Shown here in pieces: positions 1-7,864 of a stretch of DNA of 64,000 nucleotides. This DNA is from CAVVYJ01 sp963752495. GTDB lineage: Bacteria > Pseudomonadota > Gammaproteobacteria > Burkholderiales > Methylophilaceae. The position numbers and the translations under genes are program-made. The DNA lies in contig CAVVYJ010000002.1 of the NCBI GenBank assembly GCA_963752495.1, positions 248,001 to 312,000 on the forward strand, written 5' to 3'. Numbering within the stretch: position 1 is the first letter of the stretch; every line of letters begins with the position of its first letter. The notes below the pieces were generated by a model that worked only from the letters and a program-made list of their open reading frames with translations, did no database searches and was not told the origin of the DNA.

Positions 1-727
1 CTACGCTGGTAATTTCTTTGTCCGAGGTAGGCGTTGTGAGTATAACCGTTAGGCCAGGTTGCAATTTAGCAGCAACACTTTCGGGAAAAGGCAGGTGCGC
101 CCGCAATAATTTTTTACTGATTATTTGCACAATAGGGTCACCCACACGAACAAAATCACCCTCTGCAGCAGTTTGTGTTTGTATAACACCGTCAGTTGGC
201 GCTACAACGCGATTTTTTGCACCACTATGACTAATTGTAGCAACGCGATTTTTTGCGCCTGCGAGTTGTTGCTTGAGAGCTGCTTGCTGGGTGGTTACAT
301 CATCCAGTGCATTTTTAGAGATAAAGTTTTTATCTACCAAGGCGCGGTTCCGCTCAACAATTTTAGCCTGATTGGCAAGTAGCGCCTCGATCCTTGCTAC
401 TTCGCTCAATGCTTCTTGTCGCTGCATACCAAAATCGCTGCCATCTAACAAAGCAATCGTTTCACCTTTCTTTACTTTTTGACCCGGATGCACCAGTACT
501 TTAATGACGCGGGCAGGAATTTCAGCAGCTACCGTTGGGTCAATCACGCTCTCTAACGTGCCTAGCGCTTCTTCAACGAGTAATAAATTTTCACTAGCGA
601 CTTTTACAACACTAATTTGGGTAGATTTTGCAGCTTTAGCTTCGTCTGCGACTGCACTTTCATTTTTCTTACATGCCGAAAATAGCGTCACTAGTGAGAA
701 TAATGCGAGTAAGGTGATTTTTTGCAT
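1..727 (-). CDS. RND efflux periplasmic adaptor (membrane fusion) lipoprotein, partial
   Basis: This is the N-terminal part of an HlyD/AcrA-type periplasmic adaptor; the C-terminus lies beyond the window start. Reading leftwards from the ATG at 727, it has a lipoprotein signal peptide with lipobox LFSAC (Cys19). A biotinyl-lipoyl-like half follows (HPGQKVKKGETIALLDG), then a helical hairpin, and the second lipoyl half (APTDGVIQTQTAAEGDFVRVGDPI). Such adaptors bridge an inner-membrane RND pump and an outer-membrane channel. It starts 5 bases after the ampD stop on the same strand, so the two may be co-transcribed. A 16-base direct repeat encodes AKNRV twice in the hairpin-to-lipoyl junction. 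The substrate cannot be inferred because the pump gene is outside the window. Confidence 0.85.
   Translation of the reverse strand, partial: MQKITLLALFSLVTLFSACKKNESAVADEAKAAKSTQISVVKVASENLLLVEEALGTLESVIDPTVAAEIPARVIKVLVHPGQKVKKGETIALLDGSDFGMQRQEALSEVARIEALLANQAKIVERNRALVDKNFISKNALDDVTTQQAALKQQLAGAKNRVATISHSGAKNRVVAPTDGVIQTQTAAEGDFVRVGDPIVQIISKKLLRAHLPFPESVAAKLQPGLTVILTTPTSDKEITSV
205..256. repeat. 16-bp direct repeat with 36-bp period inside the adaptor gene
   Basis: CAACGCGATTTTTTGC occurs exactly at 205-220 and 241-256. The period is 36 bases (12 codons), so the frame is kept and the residues AKNRV are encoded twice. It looks like the remnant of a small in-frame tandem duplication. Confidence 0.8.
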
Positions 728-732
728 GATTT

Positions 733-1287
733 TTAAAGGGTGCTTAATTTTTTCCAGTTAAAATAAGGACCAGGGTCAGTTTTACGCAATGGTGCGATTT
801 CTGAATGGCCAACAATGTGCTGTATTGGATAATTTTTTTTCAAAGATTTTATTAGCGCAATCAGTGTACGGTATTGAGTGTCTTCAAATGCTTCGATGTC
901 ACATCCTTCCAGCTCAATTCCGACCGAGAAATCATTACAACGTTCCCGTCCCTGCCAATTTGATACACCAGCATGCCATGCGCGCTGCAAGCATGAGACG
1001 AATTGAATCAGTTCGCCATCACGGCGAATGAGAAAGTGCGAGGAAACTTTTGCGGTATAAATTTCCGCATAGTAGGGATGTTCGTTTGGGTTCAGTTTGT
1101 TAGTGAATAATTCAACAATGCCAGAACCCCCGTATTGATTGGGTGGTAGACTGATATTGTGAATAACTATCATATCAATCGCGCTATTATCTGGCCGCAT
1201 ATCGAAGTTTGGCGAGGCAATTTGTATTGCGCCTTTGGCAAAACCTTTTTTGTCGATAGTAAGTTGGTTGATGGAAGATTTTTTCAT
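733..1287 (-). CDS. ampD: 1,6-anhydro-N-acetylmuramyl-L-alanine amidase AmpD
   Basis: Cytoplasmic zinc amidase that removes the peptide from anhydro-muropeptides during cell-wall recycling. The 184-residue product has the amidase_2 fold. Zinc ligands are visible as the His of MIVIHN, the His of IVGHSEIAPLRKTDPGP and the Asp of the same segment; this matches the E. coli AmpD His/His/Asp set. The start is placed at the ATG at 1287 (MKKSSINQL), because the longer open frame upstream adds a non-conserved leader. It is divergent from the exchanger gene (72-bp gap) and ends just before the efflux adaptor gene. Confidence 0.92.
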   Translation of the reverse strand: MKKSSINQLTIDKKGFAKGAIQIASPNFDMRPDNSAIDMIVIHNISLPPNQYGGSGIVELFTNKLNPNEHPYYAEIYTAKVSSHFLIRRDGELIQFVSCLQRAWHAGVSNWQGRERCNDFSVGIELEGCDIEAFEDTQYRTLIALIKSLKKNYPIQHIVGHSEIAPLRKTDPGPYFNWKKLSTL

Positions 1288-1358
1288 TAGGTTTATTTTA
1301 TGTGAATTTAGGCAAAAACCAGTAAAATAAACGTCTTTATTTATCGTTAGGTGCACAA

Positions 1359-2360
1359 ATGGTTTTTTTACAATTGTTGGTAATGCTCGTGGTGATTTTA
1401 ATTGCGGCAGAAGTATTTACCAATGCCTTGGAGCATTTGGGTGAGAAACTAGGAATTTCAGAGGGCGTGACAGGTTCGCTATTTGCTGCGGTCGGCACTG
1501 CCTTGCCAGAGACTTCTGTACCTCTGTTAGCGCTCTTAGCGGGTACTGCAAATCAACAAACTAACGAAGAAATCGGTGTGGGCGCAATATTGGGCGCACC
1601 TTTAATGTTGGCAACGCTTTCTATTTGCCTGATGGCGATTTCCGTGTGGAAGCGTCGTGGAACGCATGGACATTTGCGTCCTGAGCGAACAGGGCTAATA
1701 CGTGACCTTAACTTTTTTATCATTGCCTTTGCCTTTGCTGCAGTTGCACTGTTTGTTCCACATGAGCTAAAAGTGGTGCGCTATGGCTTGGGTTTTTGCA
1801 TGGTGATGATTTATTTTATTTACGTGATGATGACGCTTCGCGCATCAAAAAGATTGGTGGACGACGGACATGCAACGGAGGCAGGCAGCGATATGTTCCT
1901 GTGTAAACTCGGCTTACCCAACAACATGGCTGTTATTACCATACAACTGTTGTTAGGTTTGGCGCTGCTTCTGGCAGGAGCAAAAGGTTTTATTAATGGC
2001 GTAGAAACAGCTGCACAGCTCTTGGGGATTTCAGCATTATTGCTTTCTTTGCTAATTATCCCGATTGCAACCGAGCTGCCTGAAAAAGTGAATAGTATTT
2101 TGTGGATCCGTAAAGGTAAAGATACGCTGGCATTTGGAAATATCACGGGCGCGATGGTGTTTCAAGGTACTTTATTGCCTGCGATTGGTATCATGCTCAC
2201 GCCATGGGCACCAAGACAAGAAGTGCTTTGGGGTATTTTGATTACGTTGTTTGCTGCGTTTTGGTTACGCTATTTAATGGCTAAAGGCGGTATAAAGGTC
2301 TGGCATTTGCTTGTCAATGGCGGTATGTATGTGACTTATTTAATCATCGCTCTGAGTTGA
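1359..2360 (+). CDS. sodium/calcium exchanger family membrane protein
   Basis: Integral membrane protein of 333 residues from the CaCA cation/Ca2+ exchanger superfamily. Two inverted alpha-repeats are visible: the first contains GTALPETSVPLLAL near residues 47-60, the second contains PIATELPEKVNSILW and GNITGAMVFQGTLLP near residues 230-270. The acidic residues in these repeats normally coordinate the transported cation. About ten hydrophobic segments are present. The ion (Ca2+ or another cation) cannot be read from sequence. The start ATG follows AGGTG. It converges on pilR with only 3 bases between stop codons, and no terminator is visible there. Confidence 0.85.
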   Translation: MVFLQLLVMLVVILIAAEVFTNALEHLGEKLGISEGVTGSLFAAVGTALPETSVPLLALLAGTANQQTNEEIGVGAILGAPLMLATLSICLMAISVWKRRGTHGHLRPERTGLIRDLNFFIIAFAFAAVALFVPHELKVVRYGLGFCMVMIYFIYVMMTLRASKRLVDDGHATEAGSDMFLCKLGLPNNMAVITIQLLLGLALLLAGAKGFINGVETAAQLLGISALLLSLLIIPIATELPEKVNSILWIRKGKDTLAFGNITGAMVFQGTLLPAIGIMLTPWAPRQEVLWGILITLFAAFWLRYLMAKGGIKVWHLLVNGGMYVTYLIIALS

Positions 2361-2363
2361 TTG

Positions 2364-3764
2364 CTAGTTTTGTTCTTCTTGTATATCGTTTTCTAAGTCT
2401 GCGTCGTCTTCTTTTGAAAGACCTAATTTAGCGAGGCGGTAACGCAGCGTTCTAAAACTTACACCAAGCAATTTAGCTGCAGCAGTTTTATTGTTATTGG
2501 CTTTAGCGAGTGCTTTTAATATGGCGCGCTTTTCGATGTCTTCAAGATAATCGGAGAGGCTGACATCCTGATTTTTACTTGGATCATAAGTGATTGCTTC
2601 AGCTGTTGTATTCCCGGATTCTTGATCCATAAATAAATCATCCGCGCTGATTTTTTCTCCATCACACAAAGCAAGGGCGCGTTCCAGCATGTTTTCCAAC
2701 TCTCGCACGTTGCCAGAAAACTGAAGTTTTGAGATGAGATTTGCAGCGCTATCTTCCAGCTTTGGCACGGAAATAGACTGAGAAGCACACAACTTTTGTA
2801 GCAACTTCTGTGTGAGCTCAGGAATGTCTTCAGGACGATCTCTTAGAGACGGCATTTTGAGCTGAATCACATTAAGACGGTAGTACAAATCTTGCCTGAA
2901 TAAGCCTTTTGCCATCATGTCGCCAAGATTTTTATGCGTTGCGCTAATAATACGCACATCCACAGGTTCTTCTGCTGTGCCGCCTACGCTACGTACTTTC
3001 TTTTCTTGAATTGCACGCAATAGCTTTACTTGCATGGCGAGCGGTAAATCAGCAACTTCATCCAAAAATAATGTACCGCCATTTGCTGCTTGAAAGAGAC
3101 CCAAAGTATCTTGTGCAGCGCCTGTAAATGCGCCTTTTTTATAACCAAAAAACTCACTTTCCATTAAATTTTCTGGAATTGCGCCGCAGTTTACCGCGAC
3201 AAACGATTTGTCACGGCGCGAACTGTTGCTGTGAATAAGTCTTGCAGCAAGTTCCTTACCGCTGCCTGATTCGCCACTGATGTAGACTGGAGCCTGGCTA
3301 CGGGCCAGCTTTTCGATCATGCTTCGTACTTGACCCATGACAGGTGAGCTGCCAATTAAGTCGACCGTATTGTGTGTTTCTTTTGCATCGGAGCTTGAAA
3401 GTTTAAGTGCAGATTCTACTAATGGGCGTAGCTGTTTGAGGGAAATGGGTTTTGTGAGGTAATCGAACGCACCTGCCTTAAGTGCAGATACTGCATTTTC
3501 AGCGCTACCATAAGCAGTAATCACCGCGACAGGTAAGCCAATGTAATTCGCAGAAATATGTTGCACGAGCTCTAGCCCCAAGCCATCTGGCAAGCGCATA
3601 TCAGTGAGGCATAAATCATAGGGCTTTTTAGTTAATAAATGCTTGGCTTCTTCTAGGTTGCCTGCGCTGTCTGCATTAATATCCATGCGTTCGAGCGTAA
3701 GTACGACCAGTTCACGAATGTCTGTCTCGTCATCAACCACCAAACAGTTAAACTGTTGCGCCAT
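2364..3764 (-). CDS. pilR: sigma-54-dependent response regulator PilR
   Basis: NtrC-class activator of 466 residues. It has a receiver domain with phospho-acceptor Asp55 (CLTDMRLPDG), an AAA+ domain with Walker A SGESGSGKE, the sigma-54 contact loop GAFTGA, and a Fis-type helix-turn-helix at the C-terminus (NNKTAAAKLLGVSFRTLRYR). Adjacent to a six-helix sensor kinase, this is the PilR/PilS arrangement that in other proteobacteria drives type IV pilin transcription from sigma-54 promoters. The pilS stop lies 6 bases upstream of this start. A plausible target in the window is the pseudopilin at 29.1 kb, whose promoter is a good -24/-12 element. Confidence 0.9.
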   Translation of the reverse strand: MAQQFNCLVVDDETDIRELVVLTLERMDINADSAGNLEEAKHLLTKKPYDLCLTDMRLPDGLGLELVQHISANYIGLPVAVITAYGSAENAVSALKAGAFDYLTKPISLKQLRPLVESALKLSSSDAKETHNTVDLIGSSPVMGQVRSMIEKLARSQAPVYISGESGSGKELAARLIHSNSSRRDKSFVAVNCGAIPENLMESEFFGYKKGAFTGAAQDTLGLFQAANGGTLFLDEVADLPLAMQVKLLRAIQEKKVRSVGGTAEEPVDVRIISATHKNLGDMMAKGLFRQDLYYRLNVIQLKMPSLRDRPEDIPELTQKLLQKLCASQSISVPKLEDSAANLISKLQFSGNVRELENMLERALALCDGEKISADDLFMDQESGNTTAEAITYDPSKNQDVSLSDYLEDIEKRAILKALAKANNNKTAAAKLLGVSFRTLRYRLAKLGLSKEDDADLENDIQEEQN

Positions 3765-3770
3765 GAATTG

Positions 3771-5384
3771 TTATGCTTTCTTGATTAGTAATGTAAATTC
3801 AGTACCGGCACCCGAAGTGCTAAATTGCAACTTTGCACCATTCGCATCGGCTAATTCTCTTGCAATGTATAGTCCCAAGCCAGTTCCGGTTTTTTCGGTA
3901 GTAAAGAATGGCTCAAACAAATGGTTGCTTACGCTTTGAGGTATGCCATCACCATCATCACTTATTTTTATCTGAACTGTTTGCGCTTTCCCTACAATAT
4001 TAATTGCTAATTCTAGGCTATTTTCATGCTGTTTGCAGTGTCTCCAGCCGTTTTTACACAAGTTCCATAGTATTTGGTTAAGGTGTCTGCGGTCGAAAGA
4101 AATCGAGGTGTCATTATTTTTTAGTGATAACTTGAAACAGTTGTCAGGAATTTTTTCAACAGCGCAGAATTGATTGTAAAAGTCGCTCATAAAAACTTCA
4201 GCTTGTATCAACTCCTGATTCGTTCGATCGCGTCGATTGAGCTCAAGTACATCCTTAATGATTTGGTCTAGACGCTGCACATTATCGCTGATAATTTGCA
4301 GCATGCGTTTGGTGGCCGGGCTTACGTCTTCTTCCTCTTGCAACAGCTGGTTGGCGTGACTAATCGCGCTGAGTGGGTTACGAATTTCATGTGCGATATT
4401 TGCGGTTAAGCGGCCAAGTGCTGCCAGTTTAACCTGATGCGCTTGTGTTTGCATTTGCGACCAGTCCTCGATGAAAATAACTGCCCCTTGATCGCGAGTG
4501 TCTGCAATCGGTAAAAAACTAATGAGTAACTCACGTGCAAGTGTGTTTGTTTTAAGTATGTTGGGCGTTGTGGACTCAGGCGAAGTCACTTTCCCAAGAA
4601 GCCAACTTTGCATCATGACAGCGATTTCGTGAGAAACTTCAGCCAGTACCTTATCTTTCCAGTCTTCGCCTTCCAAACCCAAGAGTGTTTCTGCTTGAAT
4701 ATTGTGATGCTTGATTCGTAGTTCATGATCCACTACCAGTACCCCATCTTGCATTTCGTGTGTAATCAGTGCATTAATCTGTGCAAGGTTTTTAACATCT
4801 AAACCACGTTGCGATGCAAGGAGCTCACTTTGTTGCATACGTCTGGCCAAGCTGTATGCTAGCCAGGCGGTAGCAAAACATGCCAAACTCAGCATGACGG
4901 CATTCGAGTAATTGCTAGCCGATCTGTCATTAAACTGCATGCTGTAGGATTGCTCCAATAAAATACTTATTGTTGCAATCGACGCATAAAATAAGGCTAA
5001 GCGGCCTTCACTAATTAAGCTTGCACTAGCGATTGTGATAATGAGCAACAATCCGGTGCTACCTTGATCCGCTCCCTGTGTATGCATAATAAGTACGATA
5101 AAAATAACATCGATAACGATTTGTATGGGAGATGTAATTTCAAGGTCTGGTTTTTCAAGCCATGTAAAAATTACTGAAATAAGGCTGAAGATGATATAAC
5201 TAAAAATTAAAAAAGTTGGAAGCTCACTCGTAATGCTCTGCCAATCATTGCCATCTTTGAGCATGCCTTGGGTAACCAAAAACATAAGTGCAATTACGAT
5301 GCGATAAGCGTTGTAGAGCTTTAGGCTGCGCCAGCGTGTCGAGGTAAGTTTTGCTTCGAGATTGGTGATTAGCTCAATCGCCAT
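3771..5384 (-). CDS. pilS: sensor histidine kinase PilS
   Basis: Membrane histidine kinase of 537 residues paired with PilR. Six hydrophobic segments lie at about residues 24-180, followed by a PAS-like region at about 200-310. The dimerisation/phospho-acceptor motif LTANIAHEIRNPLSAI carries His332, and an HATPase_c domain has N box NQILWNLCKNGWRH and glycine boxes DDGDGIP and TGTGLGLY. In Pseudomonas and Neisseria relatives PilS senses pilin in the membrane and controls PilR phosphorylation. It starts 1 base after the stop of the small PP0621-type gene, so three genes form one leftward unit. Confidence 0.9.
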   Translation of the reverse strand: MAIELITNLEAKLTSTRWRSLKLYNAYRIVIALMFLVTQGMLKDGNDWQSITSELPTFLIFSYIIFSLISVIFTWLEKPDLEITSPIQIVIDVIFIVLIMHTQGADQGSTGLLLIITIASASLISEGRLALFYASIATISILLEQSYSMQFNDRSASNYSNAVMLSLACFATAWLAYSLARRMQQSELLASQRGLDVKNLAQINALITHEMQDGVLVVDHELRIKHHNIQAETLLGLEGEDWKDKVLAEVSHEIAVMMQSWLLGKVTSPESTTPNILKTNTLARELLISFLPIADTRDQGAVIFIEDWSQMQTQAHQVKLAALGRLTANIAHEIRNPLSAISHANQLLQEEEDVSPATKRMLQIISDNVQRLDQIIKDVLELNRRDRTNQELIQAEVFMSDFYNQFCAVEKIPDNCFKLSLKNNDTSISFDRRHLNQILWNLCKNGWRHCKQHENSLELAINIVGKAQTVQIKISDDGDGIPQSVSNHLFEPFFTTEKTGTGLGLYIARELADANGAKLQFSTSGAGTEFTLLIKKA

Positions 5385-5385
5385 A

Positions 5386-5607
5386 TTATTTCTGCTGATC
5401 GCATTCAGGATTGTTGCAATAGACTAAATTGTTATTCGTGTGGCTTTCACTCTCGGGCACGTGCAAACCGCAAGCAGAACATTGCACTATTTTTTCTGCA
5501 CTTTTTGTTTTCGAGGATTTGCTGCTTTGGTTTGCATTGGTAGCGATTCGCTTAAACACGCGATAAAGTATCCAAACTAAAACGATTAATAATAAAATGC
5601 GCGCCAT
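5386..5607 (-). CDS. PP0621-family small membrane-anchored zinc-ribbon-like protein
   Basis: A 73-residue protein with one N-terminal transmembrane helix (residues about 3-20), a Ser/Lys-rich linker, and a C-terminal CSACGLHVPESES...YCNNPEC segment. The two CxxC-like pairs suggest a zinc ribbon. It resembles the PP0621 family found next to pilS in many beta- and gammaproteobacteria; the function is unknown. Co-directional and nearly abutting pilS, so it is probably co-expressed and may affect the kinase. That role is inference. Confidence 0.75.
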   Translation of the reverse strand: MARILLLIVLVWILYRVFKRIATNANQSSKSSKTKSAEKIVQCSACGLHVPESESHTNNNLVYCNNPECDQQK

Positions 5608-5732
5608 GGCGAGTCATACCAAAAATAGATAAATTAATTCTAGAATAAAATTAAACTTATGATGGCAGATTGTAACTAAAAGCAAAGACGAAGTGCAAAC
5701 AAGCTGCAAAATCTGGAATAAAATTTAAAGCT

Positions 5733-5740
5733 GTTATACT
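5733..5740 (+). promoter_or_regulatory. candidate -10 region upstream of the ECF-like sigma gene
   Basis: GTTATACT lies about 45 bases before the start of the sigma-factor gene and looks like a housekeeping -10 element. No convincing -35 is evident; a GGAATA at 5715-5720 is only weakly like an ECF -35, so autoregulation is possible but unproven. Confidence 0.35.
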
Positions 5741-5783
5741 TCGATTTGTAATTTAGTAGCGTAAAAATTAACGAATATAATTC

Positions 5784-6374
5784 ATGGCAAGTTCACAGGA
5801 ACTATCAGACTTTCTTAGAGATGTGGAGCGACGTGCTTACAAGCAAACCTTGTACGCTGTGCGTGATGAGCATGTAGCACTTGATATCGTGCAAGACTCG
5901 ATGCTAAAGCTTGCTGAGAAATATGCCAAAAATCCGGTGACTGAGTACCCCATGCTGTTTCAGCGTATTTTGCAAAATACCATGAAAGACTTTTGGCGCA
6001 GGCAGAAAGTACGCAATCTTTGGACCACGCTACTTTCATCGTTTGGCGCGGGTAAGGATGGCGAGGAAGATCACGATCCTTTAGACAGCATTGATGTTGA
6101 GGATGAGTCAAGTAATCCCCAAGTACAACTTGAGCGTAGTCAAACCATGAAAATCATCGAAAAAGCGTTGGAAAAGTTACCAGCACGTCAACGTGAAGCC
6201 TTTATATTACGTTATTGGGAAGACATGGATGTTGCGGAAACCGCTGCAATGATGGGTTGCTCTCAAGGCAGTGTTAAAACGCATTGCTCGCGCGCATTGC
6301 ATACAATGGCGGCACTTCTGGAAAAACAAGGATTAGGTAGCAAGGCAATTGCAAATTTAGGGGTAGAGTCTTAG
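5784..6374 (+). CDS. ECF-like RNA polymerase sigma factor
   Basis: Sigma-70 family protein of 196 residues with region 2 at about residues 5-75 (HVALDIVQDSMLKLAEKY, FQRILQNTMKDFWRR) and region 4 at about 125-180 (LEKLPARQREAFILRYWEDMD, then HTH SQGSVKTHCSRAL). Regions 1 and 3 are absent, as in ECF factors. An acidic insert (about residues 95-120) separates the domains. It is followed at short spacing by a single-helix DUF3619 protein and a secreted DUF3106 protein, a neighbourhood that could supply an anti-sigma factor and a periplasmic sensor. The regulon is unknown. Confidence 0.85.
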   Translation: MASSQELSDFLRDVERRAYKQTLYAVRDEHVALDIVQDSMLKLAEKYAKNPVTEYPMLFQRILQNTMKDFWRRQKVRNLWTTLLSSFGAGKDGEEDHDPLDSIDVEDESSNPQVQLERSQTMKIIEKALEKLPARQREAFILRYWEDMDVAETAAMMGCSQGSVKTHCSRALHTMAALLEKQGLGSKAIANLGVES

Positions 6375-6384
6375 GAGTAGAATC

Positions 6385-6801
6385 ATGGGTGTGGACAATA
6401 CAAATCAACAAGGTAGTGAAAAGCTAGAAGTACAAGCTAAGCAGATTGCAGGCTTGCTGGATGGTCACGCCAAGCGCCTGAGTATGCGCACACTTAAGCA
6501 GCTCGAAAATGGCCGTGCACGTGCAGTTAAAGTACATGCTGAACAGCTTTCGGGCGTTAATTTAAATGCTGACGGTACCTTAAGTCAATTAGCTCACTGG
6601 GCAGAACATCATCGTTTGGCTATGACTGGCTTGGTACTCGCAACAATTATCAGCAGTTTTGTTTTATTAAAGGCATTTAACAATAAAGAGCCGAGCGATG
6701 CATTTTTACTGGGTGCAGAGTTGCCTCCAGAAGCCTTTGTGGATAAGGGTTTTGAGCCATCGCTCAATGTGCCGGATGCACATTTACAACAAAAAACTTA
6801 G
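6385..6801 (+). CDS. DUF3619 family single-pass membrane protein, possible anti-sigma factor
   Basis: A 138-residue protein with a soluble N-terminal half (about 1-70, basic and helical), one transmembrane helix at about 76-95 (LAMTGLVLATIISSFVLLKAF), and a short acidic outer segment. This matches the DUF3619 family. Topology (cytoplasmic N-terminus, one helix, periplasmic tail) and position 10 bases after an ECF-like sigma gene are those of anti-sigma factors, but no zinc motif of the ZAS type is present. The anti-sigma role is inference. The ATG follows a good GGAG ribosome-binding site. Confidence 0.75.
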   Translation: MGVDNTNQQGSEKLEVQAKQIAGLLDGHAKRLSMRTLKQLENGRARAVKVHAEQLSGVNLNADGTLSQLAHWAEHHRLAMTGLVLATIISSFVLLKAFNNKEPSDAFLLGAELPPEAFVDKGFEPSLNVPDAHLQQKT

Positions 6802-6847
6802 TAAATTATTATAACTAAATTAAGCAATAAATCAGGGTGCGATTGCA

Positions 6848-7375
6848 ATGAATAAGTTGGCAGGTTTAATAAATAAACTTCTGTTTTTTTTGGTCATGTT
6901 TGCAACAAGTTTGCAAGCACAAGAGTTTGCGAGCGACATGCAGGCTATGCGCGTTGCGATGGGCGATATTGGAAGCATCAAATCTTCGCTAAGCGATGCC
7001 GATACGGCGCCTACACAGAGCTGGTCGCAATTGTCGGATGATCAGCGCAAAATATTGTCGGCGCTAGGTGGTGAGTGGGACACGCTGAGACCTTGGCAGC
7101 GAGAAAAAATGCTGGATATTGCCAAGGACTACCCTAAAATGGATGCAGAAAAGCAGTTGCGTGTTCAGCGCCGCTTGATTAGCTGGAGCCGCATGACTCC
7201 ATATGAACGCGAAAATGCGCGGATACGTTTTCAGCAGTTTCACAATTTAAGCCCAGAGAAAAAAGACGAGTTGCGCAGAAAATGGGCAGACCATCAGAAG
7301 TTGCCAGATGCTGAACGAGAGAAGTTGCGCAAGGAATCTCCGGAGCTTTATTACGATCCTGAAGTAGATCAATAA
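6848..7375 (+). CDS. DUF3106 family secreted protein
   Basis: A 175-residue protein with a signal peptide (residues 1 to about 24, ending SLQAQ) and a highly charged, helical mature part. Repeated L/S/T-P-E/D-E-R/K segments (WSQLSDDQRK, LRPWQREKM, MTPYERENAR, LSPEKKDELRRKW, LPDAEREKLR) are reminiscent of LTXXQ/CpxP-like periplasmic stress sensors and fit DUF3106. It lies between the DUF3619 gene and an RDD gene. The function is not established; a sensing or chaperone role in the envelope is inference from the helical repeats and the sigma-factor context. Confidence 0.75.
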   Translation: MNKLAGLINKLLFFLVMFATSLQAQEFASDMQAMRVAMGDIGSIKSSLSDADTAPTQSWSQLSDDQRKILSALGGEWDTLRPWQREKMLDIAKDYPKMDAEKQLRVQRRLISWSRMTPYERENARIRFQQFHNLSPEKKDELRRKWADHQKLPDAEREKLRKESPELYYDPEVDQ

Positions 7376-7381
7376 TCGGAA

Positions 7382-7410
7382 AGCCCGCACATCAGTGGGC
7401 TATTTTTTAT
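7382..7410 (+). terminator. intrinsic terminator between the DUF3106 and RDD genes
   Basis: AGCCCGC-acatca-GTGGGCT followed by ATTTTTTAT forms a 7-bp stem (one G-U pair) with a U-rich tail. The tail runs straight into the ATG of the next gene at 7409, so it may act as an attenuator or the next start may be used inefficiently. Confidence 0.7.
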
Positions 7411-7834
7411 GTTGCCAATCCCAAGCGTACAGCCGGCAAGTTTAATAAAACGGTTTGCAGCCTGCTTTTATGAGTTGGTATTGTTAACAGCTATTTGGTT
7501 TTTGTGCACATGGGTTTTTATCTGGTTGTTTGGGGTTGCAGATAGTCACATAAAGCGTTTTGGCCTGCAGGTTTTTTTGTGGCTTATTGCGGGAATTTAT
7601 TTTGTATGGTGTTGGCAAAAATCAGGACAAACACTTGCTACACAGACATGGAAAATTAGACTGGTAAATGCACAAGACAATACACCTAGCGTGCGCCAAG
7701 CACTACAAAGATATGTCCTGGCAAGCGCATCGCTATTGGTTTTTGGGCTGGGTTTTTTGTGGGCACTTATTGACAAAGAACAGTTGTTTTTGCATGACAG
7801 ACTATTAAAAACACGTCTAGTAAGAGTAACTTAA
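7409..7834 (+). CDS. RDD family membrane protein
   Basis: A 141-residue RDD-family integral membrane protein. The Arg of LIKRFAACFYE near the N-terminus and the Asp-rich LALIDKEQLFLHDRLLKTR C-terminal motif are characteristic. Three hydrophobic segments lie at about 20-42, 50-70 and 105-125. RDD proteins are of mostly unknown function; some are linked to cation/proton exchange. The only ATG start (7409) overlaps the tail of the upstream terminator and has no recognisable ribosome-binding site, so expression level and exact start are uncertain. Confidence 0.75.
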   Translation: MLPIPSVQPASLIKRFAACFYELVLLTAIWFLCTWVFIWLFGVADSHIKRFGLQVFLWLIAGIYFVWCWQKSGQTLATQTWKIRLVNAQDNTPSVRQALQRYVLASASLLVFGLGFLWALIDKEQLFLHDRLLKTRLVRVT

Positions 7835-7864
7835 GCTAGTAGACTTTTCAATTGCTAAGAAGCA

